From Spirodela intermedia (taxonomy: Eukaryota; Streptophyta; Magnoliopsida; Alismatales; Araceae), in NCBI GenBank assembly GCA_902729315.2, contig LR746269.1:3730001-3794000 (forward strand): a stretch of 64,000 nucleotides of DNA. Direction: 5' to 3'. Below are positions 24,423 through 37,208 of this stretch, one piece after another. The translations under genes were made by a program, and so were the position numbers. The first letter of the stretch is position 1, and each line of letters begins with the position of its first letter. The notes under the pieces were generated by a model. That model was given only the letters and a program-made list of their open reading frames with translations. It had not been told where the DNA came from and searched no databases.

Positions 24423-27400
24423 TCACCTCTTCTCGCTGCACCAATAAGCCAAGTGTTCATCCTTACGCAGATTGCTGACAAGGCCCCCACACTGCAAGCA
24501 CACGAAGCTGCTCCCATCCATGAAGGCATCAACCACAATGTCCTTTCGCCCACTCTCTGCAAGTATCGAGGCCCCCTCCAAATTGGGCACCATAGTGGTG
24601 CCACTGCTGTTGAAGAACAGCAGCAGCTCAGGTCTCGAAGGCTCAACCTCGTCTATCACACACCTTGCAAACAGGGAAGCCAGCTCATCTGTGGCAACGC
24701 TGGCCTGCAATTTGTTCTGGTAGAGCTCACGAGCACGGTGGAGAGTTTCGAAAACGGCCATTTCTCCGCCCTTGGCTTTCATAGCTGCCACAACCTGCAT
24801 CCCAACGCGGGCAGTGAGCACTCATAGAGAATGGCAATAAGAGAATGACAACAAAGATATAGAAAGGCTTGATGCAGTTGACAGAATAAAGGTGAGAGAA
24901 CAAACATTTAAGGCATTCAAGAAAGGAAATAAATGCAGTCGTATCCCTCTTTAAGGCCTATTTACAAAATACCATGCAAAAAAATCAAAGGAATCATGTC
25001 AAAAGCCACAAACAAAGGGATAGCAGTAGAAACGGCATCTTTGTTTCAGATTCATGATGAAATAGATTAATATATTCTGAAGAAATATGAAAGAATAATC
25101 TAGAAATTCATATTGAAATACCAACTGTTTCCTTGTTTCTGATTCATTTATAAAAACGTTTCGCATATATAGAAAATAAATATTAGCTTCACAGAATAGA
25201 ACATTAGCCTGAGAATTATATGAGAAACTAAGTAGACTATAAGTATCTCCAAAATTGATGTTAAGATAATGTATAACCACAATAATAATCAAAACCAAAG
25301 CAGAACATAACAAACAATCTAGAACAAAAAACAGGAAAGGGAAGACGAAAAGGAAAACCCATGCAGGTTCCTTTTCTCATCTAAGATAATGCTAAATGAT
25401 CCACAGAAGCAGATTAAACTGAATAACTTGCAAGATAATTATTTGCGCCCCCTATTCCCTTTCTTTTTGATCTGCTGTCTAGGAAAACAGCGAACTGCCC
25501 ACTGCTCAAGTCTTAGAAACCTTCAGACTTTTTATTGTTCATTTTGCCTCAACATGGCTCACAGGACGGCTGGTAGAAGAATCCTTCACCAATCACTACT
25601 GAAATATCATTCCAATTTCTCAACATAATACTGATGCCTGTATTGTTGGACATCTAAATTAACAGTGTTACGCACACTCTTTCACATCATAATAAGGATC
25701 CCACAATCTACACTCTCGTAATGAGATACTCAGAAAACACACTTGTTACTGATGCCCACTTAGAAGGTCTAAACACTTTATCTGTTCTGTCTAACGAATC
25801 AATTGTGTAGCCATCATATGGTTATCAAAAACTGTCACCTAGCCTGATCGATCTGACCTCCTTGAAATAGGTTCGCTCTCTGGAAAAGAAATAAAAAGCC
25901 ACCATTTTTTGACCGTTTGGGCCACTGATAGGCATCTGAAGGCTGGCATACAAATAGTGGCTACACATTTAAGGTTTTTGTAAAATTCAGCAAAGCCTCT
26001 GACAGGTATATCCAAGAAGAAAAAGGATGATTTTTGACCCGCACGCAAATTCCGAAAATAAGGCATTCGTTACATTCCCAAAGAAAAAAGATGCGGCACA
26101 AATTCAATAGGAAGTGTTGATGTACCTCAGGCCTATTGAATACTGTATGAATTATTTTTTCTTTTAATCTTGTGAGCATCTGGGGAAATTGCACTTAGTT
26201 TACTGGGATAAGAATACTTCAAGTTCTGTTTAAGGGATTTCAAACACGTTAGGGTCAGAACCATAAGTCTAACATTGTGAGATGATCAAGCAACATTGTG
26301 TACGTCAGTTTAATTCCATTCGAGCAAAGTCTTAGAAGAGTGATTTAAGTATTGTATGTCATCGCTTATACTAACTTTTCAACTCCCAACATGTCTCCAA
26401 AAATAAGCATATAACACGATTCTCCTATACCATCTTTGCTTGTTCACCTAGGCCTAAGAGACCAACATTTAGTAACCGCTGTTAAGAATATTTTCTCTAT
26501 GATGAAGGCTTATTGTTCCACACCAACATACCAAAGCCTTTCAACATTCTCAAAACAATCATCACAACTTGGTCCATCAAGAGAGCTACGTTTGAGACTC
26601 CCTTTTCTACCCGGCCTCACTCTTTTATTCTCTACGTCCTCTTTCATAAAAGCATTAGTTACAGCTTAACATACGCATCAATTTTACCAAATCTAAGATT
26701 CTTCCTTAATTGGAGTTCCCATGTACCATCTCTTTGTCCAAGATCTAAGGCATACACTACTTTTACAGAGACATTATAGAGTAGAAGAAATTTTAGAGTT
26801 GGAACTTCTGCTTGACACAATCTATCTGCACAAAATCTCCGTTCTCTACCATCATCCAACTGGAATTCTACATAAATTAAAAATTTCTTGTGTCTTCTAA
26901 AAGGAGTCCATCAAGGTTTCAATGGTATCATTTCTCCTAGTATGAAGCTTCTATTATATTGTTAGTTTTGCTATCTTTGGTACAAGTGTTTTTGTATTGA
27001 TCTATTACTAGAAAGTTCTTATGGAAGTGTTGATGCTCGAAACTTTGACACATGCTCTTAAGCAGAATATGAATCATGACACCTTTGCAGAAGTGTCAAT
27101 ACCTACTATTTTGATTGCTGAAAAATGTCACAGATTCAAGGGAAAAAACAATAAATAGAATGACTAAAGGGTATATGTTTGTGACAAGGTTCTAATGACC
27201 CCTCCAAGTCTTGTAACTCTCTTCTCATGCTAGGTTATTTGTGCACTATTTTTAAGATTTATTTACTATTATCTAAATAGCCCTGTTACCGAGATAGGGT
27301 TATCTAAAAAGTCTAGATCATTCCCAACCATTTGAAGAGCACGATTGTGATTGCCATACAAGTTGGTAATATTTTCCAAAAAGGAGTTCAGTTCTGATAG

Positions 27401-30400
27401 AATAACATTTCTAGGATTTTCTGGGCTCTTAAGTAAGTTTCTACCAAGCTATGAAGTATAGGTAAATGAATGCAAAATAAACAAGACTTATTAGACAGAA
27501 ATAGTCGCCCCCGTCTGTACATAACAAGTAGACAGTGGCTTCTTTGAGATAACGAAAATGCCATGAGATCTCTTTGTTTATATTTCCAAGCCTCAAAAAT
27601 GCAGCTGAAAGCAGTAGATAATGCCTTCTTTAAGATAACCTTGTTTATGTTCCCAAACCCTAAAAAAACAGCTGAAAGCAGCTAATGGTTCTCTCTAAAG
27701 CAGAAGCAGTAAAAAATACCAATTAAATTGCTTGGATGCATTTCCACCTCCCAAGCTAATATGTCAACGAAAAATATGTCAACGAAACGACTAGAAGTCA
27801 TGGATAAAGGTGACTTGGTGGAGGGTAAACATCACGACTGAAACACGGCCAGTCATTCCAAGCAGCAACAAGGAGGTAGCATGGGTAGGATGAATGAAAG
27901 GAGGAAGGACAAGTGAAACCAAGAGAGGCAGAGGGCTCGACAGCACAGAAGGGGGTCTTGGAGATGTCGTTCATAGAGAAATCTTTCACTTCAGACCTTT
28001 CTCCTCCTTACCATCCTAACACCAGAGTCCACCTTCATTGCATAGGCGTGCACAATAATTGAAAACTACACCACCTCTGTAGTTTGATCCTGATTCACTC
28101 CTTTCCCTTATCATCAAGAGCTGACATTCAATCAGAACTGTCCTGGATCAAACAGGAGGGAAGGAGAGGGAAAAAGGAGATGGGTAGGAATGTTTGACCC
28201 GAGAGTATGCTTCTGTGGGTATACCAGAGCTAAGGTGCGGCGGGGAAGAAAAAGAAAGACCTGTAACTTGGCACTGGATTGGATGACAGAGAGACTGAAC
28301 GGAAAAACTATAGTCTTTCCTCATTTATCATGTTTCAAGTCCATTTTGGTCCGACAGTTGTTAACCTTTAAGCATGATGAAATGCATGATGCTTATAAAA
28401 GACATGATGATCTATCTCTTAAAAGAACAGTATGGCATTTCAATTTGAACAGGATGATCCTGCAAGAATATGTACGTTCTTAAATCTCAAAACAATTAAT
28501 ATTGAACCTACGAAATGTAAGCTAACTCATTTTTCATGCTTTCCCAGTAGGACTCTGGGTCTTGTGTAGATAGAATAAATCCAATATTTGAAATTAGATT
28601 AAACGACCTTTTCATGTAGATAGGCTTGGCTAAGGCAAGGTCTAGGTTCACTGAACAATAGGCCCATCTTTATCCTCGACATCAAGCTGTGAGCAGATGA
28701 CACACAAGTACCAGGAATCTGCCTTCAAATTGGATTTATATCTACCTTTTCAAATCCATGAAATAACTGTTTCCTTCACTGAACTTAAATGATCCCACAA
28801 AGTGATAGGGAAAAAGCTAATTAAGGTTGACACCCTTTTTTGCCAATTGCTTCAGCACTCTCTGTCACTTTATGATACTGCTTTCATTGTGTCTACCTTT
28901 AATGGTTAGCCTTCCATGTGGTCACACGGTTAATCCACTCAGAATAATTCTTTTTCCCAACATCTATCACTCTTCTTTTGCCCTTTCTTTTCTTATGCCC
29001 AGGGTTGTAAAAGAGAATGAACTATTCTTTTAAGTTGGCTGACTCTATGTAAATATGTTTAACTGTGGAACAGCTGATCAGACTCTCACAACAGAAACAA
29101 TGACATTTCAGACAAAATTTAACAATACATGTGCACATATTGAAGACAAGGATAACATTACAGACTCAACAGCGCTGTTTTAGGCTTCATAACTTTACAG
29201 CAAAAATAATTCTAAAACAATGAGAGTAGACATCTATACTCAAGTCATTTGCTTCTGTAACTTGCTTTACATTTTAATGAACTTTTTAACATTACTGCTC
29301 CCCTTTGTACAGTATTCATATGCTACCAAACAAATATTGGCGAGAGCTTCAAGCATGGTATGCTGCGGCCTAACAACTCATAAATCACATGTTGACAGAG
29401 CTAGGTGTCACATCAGGTTGTCATCCTACAGCTTTTCCAATAAAATCTCCTGAGAATTTTGGTTCTCGTGCAACCTCACAAGTGGGATGATTTTGACAGC
29501 AATCCAATTAAATGAGCAATCAACCAAGGGACCAGCCACACAGGTTCCCACGGAACAGGTCTTACTAATAATCTTCCATCACCGTACCACTACTGGAATT
29601 TTTTTATGCATTGCATTAATACTCTAGGAGATTAAAGGAGAGGACGAGAGGGGGAGGGTGGAGACAACTCAATTAAATCGAACAATAATACCAACTCAGA
29701 ACTAGTAAAAGAGATGCTTCCATCCCGTTATTAAAGGTAGTATGAGACCAATACATCATTGTCATGGAGTTTATGATTAAACTGGAAAGCACGTGTGTGA
29801 CCATTTTCTTGAAAGTATAAATACAGAATAATTTCGGCAAATGTCCGACAAGAACAAATCAGCAAGAAACACTCCTCATCGTTCCCTTTGCAGCCTTAGA
29901 AATGCATAATTATAGCAAGCTATGCATTCTAGGTTATTGAATGAACACAAATGGATACTAACATACGCCAGCAGATACAAGCATGACGTCCATTTTTCAT
30001 TACTATTACCGGCCTATAACTAGCATTTACATTCTTGCTGACCATATCCATGACTTTGCAAGGTGTCTATCTAAGAACAATAGGCTTTTAAATCTTTAAA
30101 CCACTCTTACTAAAAAAACCAGCTGATAATGCGGAGACAGTGGTTTGCACCACAGGAATCATTTTTATAAGAAAAAAAACAAAAAAAGAGTTTATGAAAT
30201 TTCAGTAGTCCCTACCTCTTTAAGACAAACTAGGTCAAATAAATATTTCTCGCAAGAACCATTAATTGTCATCAAATCTCTTCATTTATAGATGAATTCA
30301 GGTAAAATCATGAAATTTGAAAGTCAAAATGTGCTAAACAGAACCAAGACAGAGAAAGGTAAAAATTGTAGTCCCTGGAAAACCGGGAAGAAGACAGAAA

Positions 30401-31712
30401 ACGAAGACTATTGGAGTAAAGACGTAAATTACATAATATGTTGTGAAAAAGTACCCCTAAAACAATCAGATACTAAACCTTGCCCAACTGTGTCATAAAT
30501 TCTGTAGCTTGGAAAATATGTCCGTTGTACCAAGGATTGCTCAAAAACTGACTGCTGAAGAGAAGGTCAGTGCTTGATTGGAAATCATTTTCTTTAGTTT
30601 GACAGTCAAATAACAAATGGTCCAATCAAATAAATCCACCAAAACGCTCAGATTTGGGAACACCCAAGAAAAGACAGATTAGAAACGCTTTAAGGACCAA
30701 TACCATGAAGAGTGACCACATATTTGACACTACAATCAGTTAATCTTTTCAAGATTTATGGTTATATGGCTCATTAAGGCCTGAAAATATTCACTAGACC
30801 CCAGTAATATCATTTTAACAAAGAAAAATGCATCTTCAATACTCAAAATAATTTTCCTAAACAGGTTTTGAAAACATAAAAATCATCCCTTGCAGATAAT
30901 GAACTGTAACAATATTTTTTCTGAAAGAACTGTCCCATTTATGACTTATGAATAAAAAATAAATGAAAGAAAATCAATTCTCAAAGCAGGATAAGCAGCA
31001 ATACGATCTGCAACACGCCCAACACCAGAAGCATACAAAAAAACTTACACAAATCCATCCGCTGAGAAATTACATATTGTCCCCGAGGAACCAAACAAAG
31101 TCAGAAGGGAAAACAAAAACAACAGCAGGTTCCACCCAGCGGCTGTAAAACAGTGCGGACGTCTTCAAAACCTAACACTACATTGAGATTCTAACCCGTA
31201 GTTACTTGAATTTCATTCTTCAGCCAGACTCTAGAATACGGTGTCACAGTCATCCATGTTTTTTACGCTACACAGCAATCCAACTAAAGGAATAGGAAAG
31301 CAGCACAATTTCAGCACGATCACACTAGAACAAGAATAACACACGCCGATGCGATGAATTAGGTGAAACCCTTCATCCCCATCCAACCAAGGCCCACAGC
31401 TCCATTCAACCATTCTTCTCTCCAAACAGACTATGTAAAGAAATCCAAAGCGATTTCTGGATTCTAATCATCTAGGTTAAGGTACGTCGTTACCGCTTGC
31501 AGAGCGAGGGAAGGCTTCCCTTCGTTCAGTAGCTGCCGGGCCAACGCGAGCAGCCCTCTCACGTTCAATCCGTGACCCTCCACATGTCCCTGCTGATGGT
31601 GGTGGTGGTGGTGGTGATGATGATGGTAGTGGTGGGGGAGCGCGGCCGGAGGCCCTGGCGGCGCCTCGCCGCTGCCGCTGCTCTCCGCTTTCATATCCAT
31701 GTCCACGTCCAT
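24423..31712 (-). CDS. Small plant protein with His-rich N-terminus and CCHC zinc-site pattern (2 exons)
   Basis: A 196-residue protein. Exon 1 is 31712-31494 (73 codons) and exon 2 is 24794-24423 (124 codons with stop). The junctions CAAGCG/GTAACG and GATGCAG/GTTGTG are in phase 0. Exon 1 carries a run of ten histidines (residues 30-39), then [18 protein letters not shown], a TPR-like helix that continues across the intron into [10 protein letters not shown]. Exon 2 has [26 protein letters not shown] and a C-terminal C-x2-C-x11-H-x4-C pattern (C172, C175, H187, C192) likely to bind zinc. The helix and zinc-site combination looks like a conserved plant-only family, but I do not know its function and offer none. 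Odd points: the intron is about 6.7 kb, and the stop codon lies inside a consensus donor (GAG/GTGAGT), so a further 3' exon is possible. Confidence 0.82.
26640..26900 (-). mobile_element. LINE 3' fragment (zf-RVT region) in an intron
   Basis: On the minus strand the frame reads [19 protein letters not shown], about 28 less similar residues, then [15 protein letters not shown]. This matches the layout of the region after the reverse transcriptase in plant LINE ORF2 proteins, where GDGRxIRFWxDxWC is followed by a W-rich linker and an FRRNL motif. Only a fragment with substitutions is left. It lies in the long intron of the zinc-site gene, in the same orientation as that gene, and helps explain the intron's size. 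Confidence 0.55.
27541..27695. repeat. Imperfect ~75-bp tandem duplication in an intron
   Basis: Two units each contain TTCTTT(G/A)AGATAAC, TTGTTTAT(A/G)TT(T/C)CCAA, and an A-rich CAGCTGAAAGCAG segment. The second unit lacks a stretch of the first. Directly downstream, ATATGTCAACGAAA is also duplicated (about 27760-27788). This is non-coding intron sequence. Confidence 0.6.
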
Positions 31713-34343
31713 TTCTTGCCGACGCTAGCACCCCTCGCCAGCCCGCCCTCAACTTTATACGCCAGTCCTAATTATGCATTAAATTATCATATTTTTATCG
31801 TACATTCAAATCTTAAATTACTGACAAGCCTTATATTTCCTTGTTCGTGTGTAAAAACTTGGAAAAATTCTTACTTTTTTTAATGAATATTGACTCATTT
31901 TAATTAGTTTTAATTTTAGGGGTGAAACCTGACATGAGGCAACTCTTTTTGTAATCTAATTTTTTACATTGACCCATAGATTTTGACTTTTTTTGTTGAC
32001 GTACAGAGTTATGTAGTCTTCAACTTATTGGTGCCTTAAATTCAGAGAAGATATGAATTCCAGTAAGACTTACATCCTGAGGAAAGAGGAGGTGCAACTA
32101 AGCCTAAAGAGGGAGTAGGGTTGTAGTGAGAGGATAGGACTACCTATTCAAACTCCAAGATTTGCACATCCTATCTAAATTGACACTCAAGCAACCTTGT
32201 TCTTCCTTTCAGCCAAGATTTCCATTCTCATAGTTTGAAATAAGTGGATTGGATGAACCTTGTTCAATTACTACACATTGTAATCCAATGTCATTAAAGC
32301 TTACAACAATAATAATGATCCTAGTCATGACAGCCTCTCATTTTCAGCTGATAGTAATAGCAAAAGCTAATGCTTAACCAATTAAAAAGCTTTAGAAATG
32401 CTAAATTTGATAAATTCAAGGGAATCATTCAGCATTCAATTGCTTTCTTTGGCCTGTTTATGTGACCCATTAGCCCAGAAATACATGTTTTCTTTTAATA
32501 TGAGGTTAAACCAATGTTTCTAGTAATGGGAGAGAATATGTTTCATAAGTATTTATCTATATAGGTGGCTAAGTATAATTGTAGATTGTTATATTTTGGT
32601 GCCATATAGTTTTATTTGACTTACTTGAAGATGTTGACATTGTACGTGAGGACACATTTTTCTTCATAACAAAAAATTTCCACTTATCTCCCTCCACCAA
32701 GGCTGCAGGGAGGTGTTTCTTGTTCCTTATATATTTGAGGACAACATATCTTATTCCCCATAGATTCATGATACTAGTCTTGTTTTTCCTATGCTTGTGA
32801 AATATTTAAATATATAGCAAAAGTTACTCCTAACTAGGCCTCATGGGGGGTTACTACCTATCTCGAATTGAGGGCATCCTCTCTCCCCCATTTTTTATTC
32901 CAAGACTTTTCTCTATTACTTATAGTAGGTAATTTAGTTGAAGCATAACTTATCAACACATGACTTTTCCTATCAGGTTATGTTGGTCCAATAAGTAGAG
33001 TCACAACAACTTTATGACGTGAAAACATTCAATGAAGTTATCACAATATGATTAAGTTATAGATTTACTATTTCTCCCTATTGGAACCTTATTTTTGCTT
33101 ATTTGGAATATTTTCACTTCTTGAATATATATATATTGGGTAGTGTTCATAATTACTTCTTCTTGCAAAATATTTATCATGATAAAGCAGGGTATGTGAC
33201 CACCTTCCTAAGAATAGTAGTGTCTAGTGGATAAGTGAGCAATCATGTACCGGCCTGGGGGATGTGCCAACACTCTACCATTGCAATTGTTTACATAATG
33301 CCTTGTTAACCAAGCTTTCATGAGTTCTCTGCCATTTTTAGAACCCAAAAAAAATAAATTTTGAACTGTTTTAGTAATGCAGTTAAATTTTGTAAGCAGA
33401 CAAATAAATTTCGAAATCCAAAAATAATGTGAGAAAACAACCAAATACCACATACAACATCCAAGTGAGCTGATGGCAAATCAAACAAAAAATAAGTTAT
33501 CCATTGAGAAGTATTATCCTAAACAAAAGCATCAACAATATGTTCTACTTTTGAAATGCTGACATGTTTTTAACATGCTACAAACAGATGAGATATCCAC
33601 CAGCAGGTGTTAGGTGTCATCGAGTCTGAACTTAATAGAGGCAAAGTGGCCTAAAACAGTTATTGAGGGGAGAAAAAGTAGTCACTTTAATAATTTCAGA
33701 GGGGGACCCCATTTTTGCAAGAAATATGTTCCACCACATACATTCAAGATCTAGGAACTTATTCACTAAAAGGCTCAGTAATTGCTCTCAAGTGGCCTTC
33801 AAATTTACAAGGGCTACTATGGGAAATCGTTCTTCTACTCTCTAACGTTCTTTGAGTCTTTGTTGAGTTATTTTCATCCTACTTGGCTAAACCAGCCAAC
33901 TGGTCAGTACAAATCCTTCCAGTCCTAGTATGATTGACGCCTCATTTCATGCAATCTGAGATCCCCACCATTTATGTGCCTTGAAATAATCTCTCTTCCT
34001 TTATGCTCTGTCATTGGCTTTGGCTCCTATGATGTCCCAGAAAAAATGAAAAAAAAGAGCCATAGCAAGAAGATGAGAGCGATGGAGGAATAAGAGCAAG
34101 CACGTAAACTAAAAGAAATAGGGCTGTGAAGTCAGACGTCACTTACAATGCATGCATGGGGCATAGCTCCTCGAGCTAGCTTCCACCGGGTAGTTGACAG
34201 TAGCAGCTCGTAGTCACGTGGAAACAAAGGTTGACTAAAGCAAAGATTGTTGTTCTATATTTCTCATCGAGGAGCTCCACCGGATTAGGTTATTCAGTGA
34301 GGTGGTATGCTAGCGCGAAGGGAATGCTATTTTTATCTCTAGA

Positions 34344-34378
<35 letters not shown>

Positions 34379-34848
34379 CTAAAGGAGTGGGCAATCTTTT
34401 CTAGAGAAATGGAGGCGCAATTAACGTAGTTTATCGAGAGGAGGAAAAGTTCGGCTCCTTTTTTCTAAAGACACCAACGGAGATGACCGGAGGCAAGTAA
34501 TAGTGGCGAGGGGACGGCGGAGAGGCGTACGGACGTGAGAAGGCCGATTGGATTCCGAGACGAGGAAAGAGACGTTTCCAAACGATGGCCCCTCTTGGTA
34601 CCTCTCTCTTCCCCTGTCGCTCCTCTCTCTCTCTCTCTCTCTGTTGATTAGGCTCCCCCCCCTCTCTCTCTCTCTATATATATATACATATTATTTTCCT
34701 CCCGATCTTGTTCCTGTCCCCGAATGTGCCTGGTGCTCTCTCTCTCTCCCTCTCTCTCCAATCTGGTCTGTCCAATGTTATTCTGTACCTTTCACATTCT
34801 ACTTGCTCTCTCTCTCTCTCTCCATTCGGGTCTCTCCTAGATTATTCC

Positions 34849-34882
<34 letters not shown>

Positions 34883-36994
34883 TAGCCTAGTCTCTATGTT
34901 ATTTATGTTTACCTCGTTCTCTCGCATCTCACTCTGACCTCTGACTACGTAATTCTCTCTCTCTCTCCTCCTTTTTCTTATCACGTGTCGGTTGTCATGA
35001 TGCCGAGGGTAGAAGGCTGGAGTGGGGTTGGTGAAGCAAGTTGAGTACGAAAGCCGCCGCGCGCAGGCAACTTAGCGCACCTGACAGGAAAGTAACGTGA
35101 TAAAAAAGCTTCAGATGGAAAATGCCGATTAAGTCCCCGACAACTGTAGGAAATATTTTTTGGTGACGTAGCAACACATCGGTACCTCGGTTTTACAGGT
35201 AGCCAGAATCTTGGGGGGAATGCGCGTCTCCCTTACAGCTGGCGGAATCCATTTACCCGTCGAGGAAAGATCCGAAACCGAATAACGAAAAGCCGAGTGA
35301 GGAAGTGGGGCCACACGACTGAGCACTTTTCTCGTCCCCCCTTAATAAAATCCATAATTAACATCCGTGAAGTTTTTTCCCGACCTCACAAAACTGTAGA
35401 CCCTCTCCAGATTATTGGATTGGTTGACCATCCGAGCTCTGTCTGTCTTCTGAGTTATTTTGAAAAAGCCCATGAAAAATTGACGTTTATGCAAAACATG
35501 AGCTCCCGTATCATCAGCTCTATATCTCGGTACGATTTACGGACTAATAATAGAAATTAGAGTAAAGAATATTCTGCTCCTAATTATTCGTTGTCAATCA
35601 CTGATTGTTAGGTAGACACGTAACGGTTCTACCTTTTGAACCTCTCTTCATCTTCACTCACTCTCTCCTCCTCCCAGTGACATGCCTCGATAACTGCACT
35701 ATCTCTCTCTCTCTCTCTCATCATTGCTACTGGCTTTTCCCACCTGTTGGAAGATTCCAAGTCACGTGCTATCTGTCGTCTTTTGGGCAAAAGCCTACCC
35801 CCACGGTATAGCAGACGTTTTTTACCTTTTAGGAAACGCCAAAACAAAAACCATTAAATTTCCATCCTGGAAATTAAAAAAATCAACCTCGACGAGAATA
35901 TTGGGGGAGGGGGGCGGGCTTGTGGATCGAGGATTTTCAGCCATTATAATTTATGAAAAATAAAATATTATGAATTTTTCTCTAAAAATAGTTTATTTTT
36001 ACTAAATAAATTATATGGATTTATGCTGTCTTATGTACTCATATTCCAATTGAAGAAGACACCGGCGGTGACTTCCAATGCCGACCATCTGAACCTTGGA
36101 AACAGAATACTTTCCTTAAACGGTACGACATCCTAACCGTCTAGAGAGGCTAGGAAGGTCGGAAGAGAGTTGTGCAGCAAGGGTGGGGATAAGATGCAAA
36201 ATAGAATTCGAGAGAGGAGTCTTTCATAAATAACTACAATCATAAGGAGTTACAGCCGGAAATAATCGTAACGATACCGTCGATTACTGCTGGAGTCGTA
36301 TTTCATAAATACTCTCCAGCAGTGGCCACCACTGCTGCTCTCTTTCTCTCTCTAAGCGATGGACGATGACCAATAAAGAACAAAGGAGACCCCAACTGAG
36401 CACATGTTATTTGGGGTGGGCTACGCATGGGGAGAGGCAGAGGGACCGATAGAGGAGGGGATTTGGTGGGAGAGTTGCCCTGAAACTTCTTTTACCATCA
36501 CCATCGTCCCTCTGCCCTCCGCCGGAAACTCTGAGCTCCCCGGGGGTCGAGCGACTCCTGGGCTGGAAGTGGCGGGGTTTGTTGCCGTTGGAGCGGCGGG
36601 CGGTGGGGAACGGTAGATTTCAGCCCACGGAAAATGAAGGCGGGTGTTACTGTTGTCTCGACTGTCGCTGCTGCTGCTGCTACTGATGCTCTTGTTCCTT
36701 TCCCCGCGGCTGCCACCGCCGCCTCAGTCTTCTGGCCCTTGTTCTGTTAAACGGATTATACGCTCCAAGCTCTCTCTCTCCCTCTTGTCTTCTACTTCTT
36801 GCTACATCCTGCATTTGTGATGATGGGAAGGCGTTCACAAACGATCTAGGCAGCCATTCCCAATTTCTCTTGTGTGCGTTACTCTAGTTTTCCTTAAAAT
36901 TCACTTAATTAGCTTATCTGTATGTTATTCTGGATCGGTCGTCTGAGGGAATGACTATTTCAGCACCATTGAGCGACTCTCCACCAATTGGCGC
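31713..36994. promoter_or_regulatory. Divergent intergenic/promoter region between zinc-site gene and kinesin
   Basis: No gene is supported in these 5.3 kb. The minus-strand gene to the left has a possible TATA element (GTATAAAG, minus strand 31760-31753). The right half has CT/GA tracts at about 34341-34375, 34622-34643, 34662-34675, 34741-34760, 34801-34823, 34852-34879 and 35701-35718. CACGTG palindromes (the G-box core of bZIP/bHLH sites) occur at 34215, 34982 and 35763. The final 600 bases become GC-rich and are probably the kinesin promoter and leader, with a CT run near 36770-36784. Several 60-130 codon frames here are made of the CT repeats (Leu-Ser runs) and are not genes. Confidence 0.45.
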
Positions 36995-37164
36995 ATGGAG
37001 AACGGGTCGTCGGAAAATTGCTGCGTGAAGGTGGCGGTCCACATCAGGCCACTCATCGCGGACGAGCGCCTGCACAGTTGCAAAGACTGCGTCATCGTGG
37101 TGCCCGGCAAGCCACAGGTACACTTTAGTCTTTCTTTGCCAATTAATCGTCTATGTTCAACTTT

Positions 37165-37208
<44 letters not shown>

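Noticed and set aside
34548-34984. Open frames rich in Leu-Ser or Arg-Glu repeats
   Set aside because: They are simple translations of CT/GA microsatellites and not evidence of genes.
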